Counted from the stretch's first letter, positions 18,485 through 27,437 are shown. The stretch is DNA of 64,000 bases from Halalkalibacter alkalisediminis (GCF_028610705.1 NZ_JAQQWT010000003.1:1-64000); one strand, 5' to 3'. Made by a program: numbers and translations. The notes: generated by a model from the letters alone, not told the origin.

Positions 18485-20110
18485 CTACCTCAAGACCTCT
18501 TCCTTGTTTTTCTCATAGACCAAATTTCCACTTATATAGGTTTCTTCTACTTGAATCTGATCAATCTTATCCGAACTAATGTTAAGAATATCTTGATCTA
18601 AAACGATAAAGTCAGCATGATAACCTGGTGATAGCTGCCCTACTTCTGGAATTCGTGTAATTTCTTGAGCAGCTCGTGTATAAAGGGTAATAGCGGTTTG
18701 TATATCTACTCGCTCATCTTGACCAGTATCTGTTTGGTCATAGGCAAAACGCGTAACTGCCGATTTCATTCCAACAAACGGATTTACCGGGTCCGCCCAC
18801 GCCGTTGCTGGAGCGTCTGACGAAAATGCAACTGGAATCCCAGCCTCTAACATAGATTTAACGGGATATGACTGCTTTGTACGCTCAGCCCCTAAATTAT
18901 TAAGATAGCTTTCAATTTCTGCATATAGAAAAATGGGTTGCGTAACGAAAGCAATTCCCGTCTCAGCCGCACGTTCGATTGCTTGTTTTGTCGGCAAAGA
19001 AGCATGTTCAATTCTTATCGAAGGGGCATCCTTTAACCAACCTTCTTGACCATAAAATGTATGAATAATAAAATCAATGGCTTGCTCCCCCATGGCATGT
19101 ACCACCATTTGAAGATTGTGTTGTTTAGCTACCTCAGCTGCTTCTAATAGCTCCTGTTTTGACGTCATCGCAATTCCATAAACTTCGTCTTCACCTAAAA
19201 ATGGAGGATTCACCCATGCAGTCTGCCCAGAGACACTACCATCGGAGAACAACTTAACCCCCCCAATATGAATCGGGTTTTCATTTCTTTTCTGCTCCTC
19301 ATCCAACATAGAATTTCTTCTTAAATCTTCCCATAAATAATACAGCACTGTACGTTGTTGAAGTCCTTTTTGTCGTGCTTCTTGATACATTTCAAAATAA
19401 TCAATAGGCTCTCTTTTGGCCATTAATTCTGTAATCGATGTAATTCCATGTGCAAGAAGTTTAGGACTGAGTTCCGCTAATGCTGCCGCATTATTCTCAA
19501 GTGTTTGAACAGGCATTATTTTCGCAACTAATTCCTTTGCATTTTCTCTTAGAACTCCTGTCGGTTCACCATTATCATCTTTATCAATTTGTCCACCAAC
19601 AGGGTTAGGTGTATCTTTATTAATTCCAGCCATTTCCAAAGCAAGACTGTTTACAGATGCAATATGGCCACATGTCCTGGTAACGATAACGGGATACTCC
19701 GTCGTTGCTTCATCTAAATCCCACCGAGATGGTGCCCGACCTTCACTTAATTTCCCTTCATCATAACCCCAACACTCAATCCAGGTATCCTTCGTCAGAG
19801 ATTTACATTGCTTCTGAATTTGTAGTTTTACATCTTCAATAGAATGAACGAGTGGAGGAGTACAAGCAATTTGCTTAGATGCATTGGCTAAATATAACGG
19901 ATGCAAATGAGCATCAATTAAACCTGGTAAAACCCTGCGACCTCTTAGATCTATGCAATCTCTTCCCTTAAGCTCTAAGTCTGCCTGCTCCCCGATCCAA
20001 ACAATTCTTCCATCACGAACGACCATAGCACTCGCTTCTGGTTGCTCTAATTTCGCCGTAAAAAATTTGCCATTAATGAATATAGAATCACTACTATTTG
20101 TTAATTTCAT
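18485..20110 (-). CDS. Metal-dependent amidohydrolase, YtcJ/Amidohydro_3 type
   Basis: The 541-residue protein belongs to the amidohydrolase superfamily: the N-terminal HxH metal motif (GLIDAHLHPLYLA, about residue 62), RTCGHIASVN, KLFSDGSVSGQTAWVNPPF, the VVHAMGEQA histidine, and the C-terminal aspartate in FSSDAPATAWADP. YtcJ-like enzymes hydrolyse amide bonds of N-substituted compounds; their natural substrates are poorly known. It is the first gene of an operon with an amino acid symporter, an M20 amidase and a permease. A sigma-54 promoter lies about 390 bases upstream, leaving a long leader. Full length and intact. Confidence 0.88.
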   Translation of the reverse strand: MKLTNSSDSIFINGKFFTAKLEQPEASAMVVRDGRIVWIGEQADLELKGRDCIDLRGRRVLPGLIDAHLHPLYLANASKQIACTPPLVHSIEDVKLQIQKQCKSLTKDTWIECWGYDEGKLSEGRAPSRWDLDEATTEYPVIVTRTCGHIASVNSLALEMAGINKDTPNPVGGQIDKDDNGEPTGVLRENAKELVAKIMPVQTLENNAAALAELSPKLLAHGITSITELMAKREPIDYFEMYQEARQKGLQQRTVLYYLWEDLRRNSMLDEEQKRNENPIHIGGVKLFSDGSVSGQTAWVNPPFLGEDEVYGIAMTSKQELLEAAEVAKQHNLQMVVHAMGEQAIDFIIHTFYGQEGWLKDAPSIRIEHASLPTKQAIERAAETGIAFVTQPIFLYAEIESYLNNLGAERTKQSYPVKSMLEAGIPVAFSSDAPATAWADPVNPFVGMKSAVTRFAYDQTDTGQDERVDIQTAITLYTRAAQEITRIPEVGQLSPGYHADFIVLDQDILNISSDKIDQIQVEETYISGNLVYEKNKEEVLR

Positions 20111-20496
20111 TGTTTCCTCCCGTTAATGATGTTTTTACTCGTTTTCATGTAAAATGAATTGTTTGTAAATTGAATTTGCATATACTTTTTAAGATGCATT
20201 TATGGAAGGAGATCTCCAACCAGAAATACAACCATTTTAAAGTAAGAGCCATAATTAATCAGCGAATAATGGGGGACGAAAGCAATCACATCAATAATTA
20301 AAAAATCGCCAATAACTAACCAAAATTTTCAACATCCTAATAATGACAGTCGTACTTAAAGATCGCTTTTATGCCTTATGCTTAGTGGCAACCTTACCTT
20401 TACACAAATTCTTCATACCCTTTCATTGGTCAACATTTCCCCTACTTAAACCACCACCTTGATTTTAAATGGATGCCCCACTCTTATTTTCATAAT

Positions 20497-20513
20497 TGCA
20501 AATTCCATGCCAA
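20497..20513 (-). promoter_or_regulatory. Sigma-54 (-24/-12) promoter of the amidohydrolase operon
   Basis: On the minus strand TTGGCATGGAATTTGCA has GG and GC ten bases apart and differs from the rocD promoter at only two of seventeen positions. It points to the amidohydrolase/AGCS/M20/YfcC operon and lies 180 bases downstream of a sigma-54 activator gene. Confidence 0.88.
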
Positions 20514-20575
20514 TTATGAAAATGGTATGAATTTTTCGTTAAAAAGGACATTAAACCCTAATAGCATAGATAAAA

Positions 20576-20587
20576 TCACCTAGGTGA
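20576..20587. promoter_or_regulatory. 12-bp palindrome, candidate activator site
   Basis: TCACCTAGGTGA is a perfect palindrome about 65 bases upstream of the sigma-54 -24 element, a suitable distance for a bound activator to loop to the polymerase. Confidence 0.45.
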
Positions 20588-20689
20588 ATTCCATTTCATC
20601 TAACCGTTATATGTAAAGTAATTCAAACAATCAGACAGCAATAAAATAAAAGAAGGGGGAAAAATTCCACCTCCTTAGTAAAAAAATTT

Positions 20690-22063
20690 TTACCTTAACT
20701 TGTATTTATCCATTTTATATTTTAATGATTGTTTAGAAGTACCTAACCGTCTTGCCGTTTCAGCTATAATTCCATTCGCTTTATTCAATTCGCTTACAAT
20801 AATTTCTTTTTCATAGTTTTCAACCGAATCCTTTAATGATGTTATTTGGGTCCCTGTATTTAAATACTTCGTCGTTTGACGAAAATTGACAATTCTGTTA
20901 GGGATGTCATGAATCATAATAACATTTGAGGAAACATTGTTATAGGCCGTCTCTACCGCATTTTTGAGTTCTCTTATATTGCCGGGCCAATTATAGTTTC
21001 TAAAGCATTCAATAACGTCCTTTTCAACACCTTCAATATAAAGACTCATATGATCATTGTAAAAGTTCATATAATAATGAAGGAGTACCTCAATATCTTC
21101 TTTTCTCTCTATTAATAAAGGAAGATCAATTTGCACAACTCCTAATCGATAAAACAAGTCCTCTCTTAGTCTCTTTTCTGCGAGTAGCCATTCAGGGTCT
21201 TCATTCGTTGCCGATATGACCCTTATATTTACACTAATGTTTTTCTTGCCACCTACTCTTCGAATCATTTTCTCCTCAATGGCTTTTAAGAGCTTTACTT
21301 GTAGGCTAATGTCGAGGGAATTAATCTCGTCAAGAAACAAAGTTCCTCCATCTGCTTGTTCGAATAATCCAGGCATATCTTGGGAACCTGTAAAGCTCCC
21401 TTTCGTCGTTCCAAACAAAGTACTCTCAAGTAAATTATCGGGAATAGCTCCACAATTCAAAGAAATAAAAGGTTTATTGTATCTGTCACTTAAATTATGA
21501 ATGGCCTGTGCTACAACCTCTTTCCCTGTACCTGTTCTACCAACAATTAAAACCGTAGAGTTTGTCTGTGCAACTTTATTAATTTTACTTTTTATTTCTT
21601 CCATTTTAGGATTTCCGGTAATAATGTCCTCTATTGTATAGATTGTATTGTTTTTACGGTACACCTTATGGCCTGCATATTTATCTAAAGAATGTATATT
21701 CTCTTTTGCATAGAAATGTTTTGAGAATTCAATCGCTCCAATAATGCTGTCATTTTCTTTAATCGGGTAGGTAGAACTGACCGATTCAATCACAAATCCT
21801 TTTTTGGTAATCATTTGTTGTTTGACGTTACACAACGCCACGCCACCATTAAGCACTCTCATAACGGTACTATTATCATCTGAAAGATTTCGGTAAAAAG
21901 TCGTTATTTTTTTCCCTAGAAATTCTTCTGGTCGGCTATCAAGCTCTCTTAAAACATTTAAATCTGCCAAATCATAAAAAATAATAATTCCATTAGCATC
22001 CGTTACCAAAATATTATCAAAATTAGATAAACCTTCTAATTTATCAAAATCTATCATCAGCAT
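20690..22063 (-). CDS. Sigma-54-dependent transcriptional activator (second RocR-like protein)
   Basis: A 457-residue enhancer-binding protein: N-terminal PAS-like sensor (about residues 10-125), AAA+ domain (about 145-380) and Fis-type helix-turn-helix (IIAETARRLGTSKQSLKYKM). Two motifs deviate: Walker A reads GRTGTGKE instead of GETGTGKE, and the sigma-54 contact loop reads GSFTGS instead of GAFTGA; Walker B (GGTLFLDEI) is normal. The changes keep the core threonine and glycine, so it may still activate. The gene lies directly upstream, on the same strand, of a sigma-54 promoter and an amidohydrolase/amino acid transport operon, its probable target. GGAGG precedes the ATG at 22063. Confidence 0.88.
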   Translation of the reverse strand: MLMIDFDKLEGLSNFDNILVTDANGIIIFYDLADLNVLRELDSRPEEFLGKKITTFYRNLSDDNSTVMRVLNGGVALCNVKQQMITKKGFVIESVSSTYPIKENDSIIGAIEFSKHFYAKENIHSLDKYAGHKVYRKNNTIYTIEDIITGNPKMEEIKSKINKVAQTNSTVLIVGRTGTGKEVVAQAIHNLSDRYNKPFISLNCGAIPDNLLESTLFGTTKGSFTGSQDMPGLFEQADGGTLFLDEINSLDISLQVKLLKAIEEKMIRRVGGKKNISVNIRVISATNEDPEWLLAEKRLREDLFYRLGVVQIDLPLLIERKEDIEVLLHYYMNFYNDHMSLYIEGVEKDVIECFRNYNWPGNIRELKNAVETAYNNVSSNVIMIHDIPNRIVNFRQTTKYLNTGTQITSLKDSVENYEKEIIVSELNKANGIIAETARRLGTSKQSLKYKMDKYKLR

Positions 22064-22163
22064 TTCTCCCTCCTTCTCAGTGTAAGAATACCATTAAATA
22101 TTCAAACAGTTAAGATAAATTCATCCTTTCTATTCTCATCAACAATAATAGAACACATGAAAA

Positions 22164-22191
22164 ACACTCTAACTTTTATCAGTTAGAGTGT
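22164..22191 (-). terminator. Terminator after FabH-like gene
   Basis: An 11-bp perfect stem (ACACTCTAACT / AGTTAGAGTGT) with a 6-base loop begins 11 bases after the stop codon; on the minus strand it runs into GTTTTTC. It ends the long aryl-CoA catabolic transcription unit. Confidence 0.8.
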
Positions 22192-22201
22192 GATTAAATC
22201 A

Positions 22202-23179
22202 TTAATATTGAAAGAGCAAGGAACCCCAAATTAATCCTCCACCAAATGCTGTCAACACGATACGATCGCCACGTTGAATTTTCCCTTCTGCTCTAGCTTT
22301 CGTAAAAGCCAACGGAATCGTGGCTGCTGAATTATTTCCATAATATTTTATATTGTTAATCACTTTCTCTGTAGGAAATTCTACGTTTCTAGCCACAGCA
22401 TCAATAATTCTTTGATTCGCTTGATGTGGAATTAACCAGTCAATATCATTATACTCTAGATTGTTTTTCTTTATAAGGTCCTTTACACTGCCAGACATCG
22501 CATTGACAGCCAATTTAAAAATTTTATTCCCATTCATTTTGATTTTCGGAACATTATAGTCACTATTATCTCGTGCGCGACTTGAACCACCACTAACATA
22601 TAGATCTTCATAAAATTGACCATCTGAATGAATCGCTGAGTCGATAATGCCCTCACCATCCGTGTCATTTCCTTGAGATATAACGAATGCTCCAGCACCG
22701 TCTGCAAACAAAATAGCTGTTGAACGATCTGTATAGTCAACAATTTTCGAAAGCGCGTCTGCCCCTACTATTAACACATGCTTAGCTTTACCTATTTTAG
22801 TGAACTGTTCAGCGATTTGCAAAGCGGAAATAAAACCAACACATGTACTATGTACATCATATGCACCAATGGTTCTACAACCTAATAGTGTCTGAAGTTT
22901 GGTTGCGACAGGAGGAAACATATGGTCTGGGGTTTCCGTTGCCACAATAATAAAATCAATATCCTTAGGCTCTAATCTAGCATCTTCTAGAGCTAATAAG
23001 CTAGCTTTATAAGCCAAATCAGATGTATTTTCGGTCTCATCAATGACTCTTCTTTCATGTATACCCGTTCGAGTAGCAATCCATTCATGGGACGTATCCA
23101 TTAATTTTTCAAGATCTTGATTGGTCATAATGGTTGATGGTACATACGCCCCCGCTCCACTAATAACAGCTTTACCCAA
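22202..23179 (-). CDS. Beta-ketoacyl-ACP synthase III (FabH-like)
   Basis: The protein of about 325 residues has the KAS III catalytic triad: cysteine 113 (VHSTCVGF), histidine in LIPHQANQRI and asparagine in YYGNNSAATIP. KAS III condenses an acyl-CoA starter with malonyl-ACP. I choose the TTG at 23179, five to eight bases after GGAGGTGG, giving the usual FabH start (MGKAVISGAGAYVPS); an ATG at 23194 would lie inside the ribosome site. It follows the benzoate-CoA-ligase-like gene by about 130 bases with a terminator between. A housekeeping fabH normally stands with fabF, so a copy here is odd; use of an aromatic acyl-CoA starter or a thiolase-like role is speculation. Confidence 0.88.
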   Translation of the reverse strand: MGKAVISGAGAYVPSTIMTNQDLEKLMDTSHEWIATRTGIHERRVIDETENTSDLAYKASLLALEDARLEPKDIDFIIVATETPDHMFPPVATKLQTLLGCRTIGAYDVHSTCVGFISALQIAEQFTKIGKAKHVLIVGADALSKIVDYTDRSTAILFADGAGAFVISQGNDTDGEGIIDSAIHSDGQFYEDLYVSGGSSRARDNSDYNVPKIKMNGNKIFKLAVNAMSGSVKDLIKKNNLEYNDIDWLIPHQANQRIIDAVARNVEFPTEKVINNIKYYGNNSAATIPLAFTKARAEGKIQRGDRIVLTAFGGGLIWGSLLFQY

Positions 23180-23221
23180 CTTAGCCACCTCCATATACTT
23201 AAATCTCTATCTACTAGAACG

Positions 23222-23255
23222 TGTTCAAACAGGGAAAATCACCCCTGTTTGAACA
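23222..23255. repeat. 13-bp perfect inverted repeat upstream of FabH-like gene
   Basis: TGTTCAAACAGGG at 23222-23234 is exactly repeated in reverse at 23243-23255 around an 8-base spacer. No T-run follows on either strand, so it is more likely an operator or RNA structure in the leader of the FabH-like gene than a terminator. Confidence 0.6.
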
Positions 23256-23267
23256 GACTCTACTAAT

Positions 23268-23296
23268 AAAAATAGCCAGTACACCTGGCTATTTTT
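23268..23296 (-). terminator. Terminator after the aryl-CoA ligase gene
   Basis: A 12-bp perfect stem (AAAAATAGCCAG / CTGGCTATTTTT) with a TACAC loop starts 16 bases after the ligase stop codon; the T-rich arm end makes it functional in both directions. It should reduce read-through into the FabH-like gene. Confidence 0.85.
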
Positions 23297-23311
23297 ACGA
23301 AATTCTATTCA

Positions 23312-24886
23312 TTAAACTCTTAATCTAAAACGCTGCACCTTGCCCGTTGCCGTTTTCGGTAATTCATCCTTAAATTCAATTTCTCGCGGATATTTGTACG
23401 GAGCTAAGTTAGTCTTTACAAATAACTTTAATTCATCACTTAGTTCGTCCGAAGGAGTCACTCCATCTTTCAACACGATAAAAGCTTTCGGGAAAACAAG
23501 ATTATTTTCTGTTTTCTTTCCAATCACAGCGACTTCGAGGACTTTATCATGTTGAAATAAAACGGTTTCAATTTCAATTGGCGATACCCAAATGCCCCCA
23601 ACCTTCAACATATCATCCGAACGACCAGAATACCAAAAGTACCCTTCTTCATCTTGATAATACTTGTCTCCAGTGTGCATCCATTCTCCATAAAATTTAC
23701 GGTGGTTTTCTTCGAGATTACACCAATAACCACCTGTTAAACTTTCTCCTTTTATGACTAAGTCACCAATTTCATTAGGACCAACTTCTATTAATTGATC
23801 ATTTAAAATACGTGCTTCATAGCCAGGTACGACTTTTCCTGTGCTGCCTGCTTTTATATCTCCACTCCGATTAGATAAGAAGATGTGTAAGGCCTCCGTT
23901 GATCCAATACCATCAAGAATATCAACACCAAAAAGCTCACTCCATTTATTAAAAAATGTAGCAGGAAGTGCCTCTCCAGCAGAAACGCAAACTCTAACTG
24001 AAGACAAATCAGGCACAATTCCTGTTTTCTCAACATAATTGATCATGGCTCCGTAAAGGGTAGGTACTCCAAAAAAGATCGTTGGTTTAGTTTCAACTAA
24101 TTTTTCAAATACGTTCTCTGGAGTCGGCCTTTCTTTCATAAGGACGGCTTTTCCTCCTGCTCCGAAAGGGAAATACATTCCATTACCTAAGCCATATGCA
24201 AAGAAAAGTTTGGAGGCTGAAAACGTAATATCATCTTCTGTTATGTTCAATACGTTTTTTGCATAATTTTCATAGGCCATTTCCATGCCTTTTTGGTGAT
24301 GAATGACTCCTTTAGGGTTTCCGGTACTTCCAGAGCTATAAAGCCAAAATCCAGGATCTTCAGATGTACTATAATACGTTTCAAGATCTTCTGATGCACA
24401 ATCAACAAACTCAAAAAAATCGATTACATCAGTCTTTTTTGAGAAATTTTCTGAGATAACAATCACTTGCTTTAAATAAATAAAACGCTCTCTTATTTCT
24501 TTAATTTTGTCCCAAAAATCTTCATGTACAACTAGCACTTTAGCTCGACTGTTATTTAGTAAGTATTCATAATCATTGGGTTGCAACATCGTATTAACCG
24601 GAATTGGAATGGCACCAATTTTCATTGAACCAAAGAAGGTAACTACAAATTCTGGTGAATCATAAGTTAACAGCAAAATCCGATTTTCACTTTCTACACC
24701 AACATTTCTTAGTGCGCTTCCAAACTGGTTGACTCTGCGAAGTAATTCATGATAGGTTAACTGCTCGTTATCACAGACAATGGCTACTTTATTTCCTAAA
24801 CCCTTGCGTATGTTGTCTTCAATAAATCTACTAGTAGCATTGTAATGTTCCTTGATCCCTCTTACATTTAAAGCTGGCTCTATCAT
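23312..24886 (-). CDS. Benzoate-CoA ligase-like aryl-CoA ligase (AMP-forming)
   Basis: A 524-residue adenylate-forming enzyme. Its P-loop FWLYSSGSTGNPKGV (about residue 180) and the segment SASKLFFAYGLGNGMYFPFG are hallmarks of the benzoate-CoA ligase branch (BclA/BadA). The other core motifs are present: DGIGSTE, WMHTGDKYYQDEEGYFWYSG and the lysine in PKTATGKVQR. It would activate benzoate or a related aromatic acid with ATP and CoA in the cytosol, feeding the epoxidase encoded upstream. It lies 155 bases after a crotonase gene, and this gap holds a hairpin, so it may also have its own promoter. Phenylacetate, cinnamate or hydroxybenzoate cannot be excluded as substrates. No PaaK-type ligase is in the window. 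Confidence 0.88.
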   Translation of the reverse strand: MIEPALNVRGIKEHYNATSRFIEDNIRKGLGNKVAIVCDNEQLTYHELLRRVNQFGSALRNVGVESENRILLLTYDSPEFVVTFFGSMKIGAIPIPVNTMLQPNDYEYLLNNSRAKVLVVHEDFWDKIKEIRERFIYLKQVIVISENFSKKTDVIDFFEFVDCASEDLETYYSTSEDPGFWLYSSGSTGNPKGVIHHQKGMEMAYENYAKNVLNITEDDITFSASKLFFAYGLGNGMYFPFGAGGKAVLMKERPTPENVFEKLVETKPTIFFGVPTLYGAMINYVEKTGIVPDLSSVRVCVSAGEALPATFFNKWSELFGVDILDGIGSTEALHIFLSNRSGDIKAGSTGKVVPGYEARILNDQLIEVGPNEIGDLVIKGESLTGGYWCNLEENHRKFYGEWMHTGDKYYQDEEGYFWYSGRSDDMLKVGGIWVSPIEIETVLFQHDKVLEVAVIGKKTENNLVFPKAFIVLKDGVTPSDELSDELKLFVKTNLAPYKYPREIEFKDELPKTATGKVQRFRLRV

Positions 24887-24957
24887 TTAGTTCCCCCCAA
24901 TAAAAAATGATAATGGAAAGACATACAAACAAACTTATCACAGGCTATTTCCTCAAC

Positions 24958-24995
24958 AATTTCAAGGTAAAAGCTTTTGCTCTTACCTTGAAATT
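24958..24995 (-). terminator. Hairpin between crotonase and aryl-CoA ligase genes
   Basis: Bases 24958-24974 pair with 24979-24995 with one mismatch in about 17 base pairs (AATTTCAAGGTAA... / ...TTACCTTGAAATT). It starts about 45 bases after the crotonase stop codon. No clear T-run follows, so it may be a weak terminator or an mRNA-stability element within the operon. Confidence 0.5.
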
Positions 24996-25040
24996 TAGGA
25001 TTATCTAGGTGAAATTTTGTTGCGTGTCCTAACGGATATT

Positions 25041-25838
25041 TTACTGACCAGACCAATCTGCAGCGCGTTTTTCGATAAATGCACTCAATCCTTCCTGTGC
25101 ATCATTTGAACGGAATAAAAGGTTTTGTAACTCACCTTCGTAACGAATCGCAACATTTAAAGGCATTTCTTTACCGTTCATGATTGATAGTTTAATATTT
25201 TGTGCAGCATAAGTAGCGCTGTTTGCAATCTTCTCAGCATATTCTAACGTTTTAGCTCTAGTCTCTTCTTGAGGGAAGACACGATCAACTAAACGAATAT
25301 CTAAAGCTTCTTGTGGAGAAAGCGTCTCACCTGTAAGGTTAAGATCAAGTGCTTTAGAGTGACCAACTTGACGAGCTAGACGTTGCGTACCACCTGTACC
25401 AGCAAGTACACCAAGTGTAATCTCCGGAAGACCAATCTTACCAGCTTCAGAGCCCATGAAACGTAGATCACAAGCAAGAGCCATTTCTAATCCGCCACCT
25501 ACTGTATGTCCTTCCAAACAAGCGATCCAAATTTGTGGTGAACGAGCAATTTTATCGAGTGTTTCGTTACAGAATAAGCAGAACTGAGTTTTGAAGCGTG
25601 GCTCAGATGCTTTTAAGAAGTTAATGTTTGCACCAGCCGAGAAAAACTTAGGCATATCACTTAATAGTACCGCTACTTTAATATCTGTATCAAAGCGGAT
25701 ATCATCGATCGCGGCATTTAACTCTTTGTAGTAATCAAGATCATAAGAATTTGTTTTATTTACATGAATGTGTACTTCTGCAACCCCATTATTTTTTACC
25801 ACTGTAAGATTTTTTGCACCTGTTTGTACTGTTGTCAT
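25041..25838 (-). CDS. Enoyl-CoA hydratase/isomerase family protein, copy 1 of a duplicated pair
   Basis: A 265-residue crotonase. Both catalytic glutamates are present (GGGLEMALACD and GLPEITLGVLAGTGG), so hydration of an enoyl-CoA is plausible. An unusual insert-like segment FCLFCNETLDKIARSPQIW carries two cysteines. It stands right after the aldehyde dehydrogenase in the paa operon; in this pathway a crotonase must hydrate the dehydroadipyl-CoA chain, and a hydrolase for the ring is also needed. It is about 94% identical by eye (roughly 15 differences in 265, eight of them in the first 20 residues) to the protein encoded at 39812-40609. GGAGG precedes its ATG. Confidence 0.88.
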   Translation of the reverse strand: MTTVQTGAKNLTVVKNNGVAEVHIHVNKTNSYDLDYYKELNAAIDDIRFDTDIKVAVLLSDMPKFFSAGANINFLKASEPRFKTQFCLFCNETLDKIARSPQIWIACLEGHTVGGGLEMALACDLRFMGSEAGKIGLPEITLGVLAGTGGTQRLARQVGHSKALDLNLTGETLSPQEALDIRLVDRVFPQEETRAKTLEYAEKIANSATYAAQNIKLSIMNGKEMPLNVAIRYEGELQNLLFRSNDAQEGLSAFIEKRAADWSGQ

Positions 25839-25903
25839 TTTAACATTCCTCCAATTATAATTGTTTATATAGTGTTTATTTGTTAAAAAAATATGAACTT
25901 TGA

Positions 25904-27430
25904 TTAGATTCCGAAAATATTTAACGGACGCTCACCAATATATGAAACAACGCTCTTTGTTTCTGTGTACAAATCTAACGTTTCCACACTTAATTCTCGA
26001 CCAAAACCAGATTGCTTGTAACCACCAAATGGTGTACCAGGGAAGGCTGAGATTGGGTTGTTTACCATCACAATTCCTGCGCGTAATCCAGCAGCAAAAC
26101 GATGGGCTTTCCCATGGTCCTTCGTCCAAACTGCAGAACCTAAACCGAAGATTGAATCGTTAGCTTGCTTCAAAACTTCTTTTTCATCACTAAACTTCAT
26201 CACGACTACAACAGGACCAAACACTTCCTCTTGAGCAATTCTCATATCGTTTGTGACATTACCAATAATTGTTGGCATATACCAATGTCCATTTTCAAAT
26301 TCTGGACCTAACTCAGAAGCATCAGGACGTTTTCCTCCAAAAAGGACTTCTCCGCCTTCTTCAACAGCGATTTTCACATAACTATCAACGACTTTTTCAT
26401 GACCGGCTGAAATCAAAGCACCCATATGAGTTTCTTTATTAAAAGGATCTCCTACCTTTAACAGCTTTGCCTTTTCAATAAATTTTTCTAAGAATTCATC
26501 ATAGATGTTTTCATGAACAAACAGTCTAGAACGCGCCTCACACGATTGACCAGTGTTATAGAAAATTCCAAAGATAGAACCAGCTACTGCACCATCGATA
26601 TCACAGTCATCAAAAACGATGCTTGGTGATTTACCGCCAAGTTCAAGCGTTACCCGCTTTAACGTTTCAGATGCTCTTGCCATAATGTCTTTACCTGTTT
26701 CCGTTTCTCCAGTAAATGCCACTTTATCAACACCTGGATGTTCGGTTAAATATGGTCCAATTTCAGAACCGCTTCCTGTGAGAACGTTTACAACCCCTGC
26801 AGGTACACCAGCTTCATGGCAAATATCGGCAAGCATATAAGCTGTGATTGGCGTATGTGATGCAGGCTTAAGAATGACCGGACATCCAGCAGCTAGAGCC
26901 GGAGCAATTTTCCACGCTGCCATCATGAATGGATAGTTCCAAGGAATAATCTGTGCACATACTCCAACCGGATCTTTTAACGTATAGTTGAAAAATCCAT
27001 TAGGCATTGGATTTGTACGTCCACCAAACGTGGCAATGGTTCCTGCATAAAATTCAAAGTCTTCAATTGCTTGCGTAATTTGACCTTGTGCTGCAGCTAC
27101 CGTTTTACCACTATTAAGTACTTCAGCTTCAACAAGTTCTTTAAAACGATCTCTCATAATGGCTGCAATGTTATTTAATAATCTCGCACGCTTCGCATGA
27201 GACGTTTTCGGCCATTTTCCAGATTCAAATGCCGTTCTAGCCGCTTCAACTGTACGATCAACATCTTCTTTTGTAGCCTTTGCTACCTTAGCTAACACTT
27301 CACCTGTAGCTGGATTGTACGTTTCAAAAAATTCATTACTGCTACTGTTGGAATACTCTCCATTAATTAATAATTGGTAAGTATCCTTGATTACTGTGCT
27401 TTTTACCGCTGTATCTTTAATCACGTTCAC
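25904..27430 (-). CDS. Aldehyde dehydrogenase of the aryl-CoA pathway
   Basis: The 508-residue NAD(P)-dependent enzyme has the catalytic glutamate (TLELGGKSP) and cysteine (NTGQSCEARSR) and the usual cofactor motifs (IPWNYPFMMAAWKIAPALAAG; FTGETETGK). In aerobic phenylacetyl-CoA or benzoyl-CoA degradation an aldehyde dehydrogenase (PaaZ N-terminal domain, or BoxD) oxidises the semialdehyde released by ring opening. PaaZ normally carries a C-terminal MaoC hydratase domain, which is missing here; the protein ends where a plain aldehyde dehydrogenase ends. It lies seven bases after the thiolase gene and 65 before a crotonase. Sequence alone resembles betaine-aldehyde-type dehydrogenases; the role is assigned by context. 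Confidence 0.85.
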   Translation of the reverse strand: MNVIKDTAVKSTVIKDTYQLLINGEYSNSSSNEFFETYNPATGEVLAKVAKATKEDVDRTVEAARTAFESGKWPKTSHAKRARLLNNIAAIMRDRFKELVEAEVLNSGKTVAAAQGQITQAIEDFEFYAGTIATFGGRTNPMPNGFFNYTLKDPVGVCAQIIPWNYPFMMAAWKIAPALAAGCPVILKPASHTPITAYMLADICHEAGVPAGVVNVLTGSGSEIGPYLTEHPGVDKVAFTGETETGKDIMARASETLKRVTLELGGKSPSIVFDDCDIDGAVAGSIFGIFYNTGQSCEARSRLFVHENIYDEFLEKFIEKAKLLKVGDPFNKETHMGALISAGHEKVVDSYVKIAVEEGGEVLFGGKRPDASELGPEFENGHWYMPTIIGNVTNDMRIAQEEVFGPVVVVMKFSDEKEVLKQANDSIFGLGSAVWTKDHGKAHRFAAGLRAGIVMVNNPISAFPGTPFGGYKQSGFGRELSVETLDLYTETKSVVSYIGERPLNIFGI

Positions 27431-27437
27431 TCACTCC

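Larger units (their letters stand above)
20111..20689. other. Regulatory intergenic region between RocR-like gene and amidohydrolase operon
   Basis: About 580 bases without a gene. It contains the sigma-54 promoter at 20497-20513 and the palindrome at 20576-20587 (listed separately). The 385 bases between the promoter and the amidohydrolase start are a long untranslated leader in which I found no ORF, terminator or known riboswitch. Confidence 0.5.
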
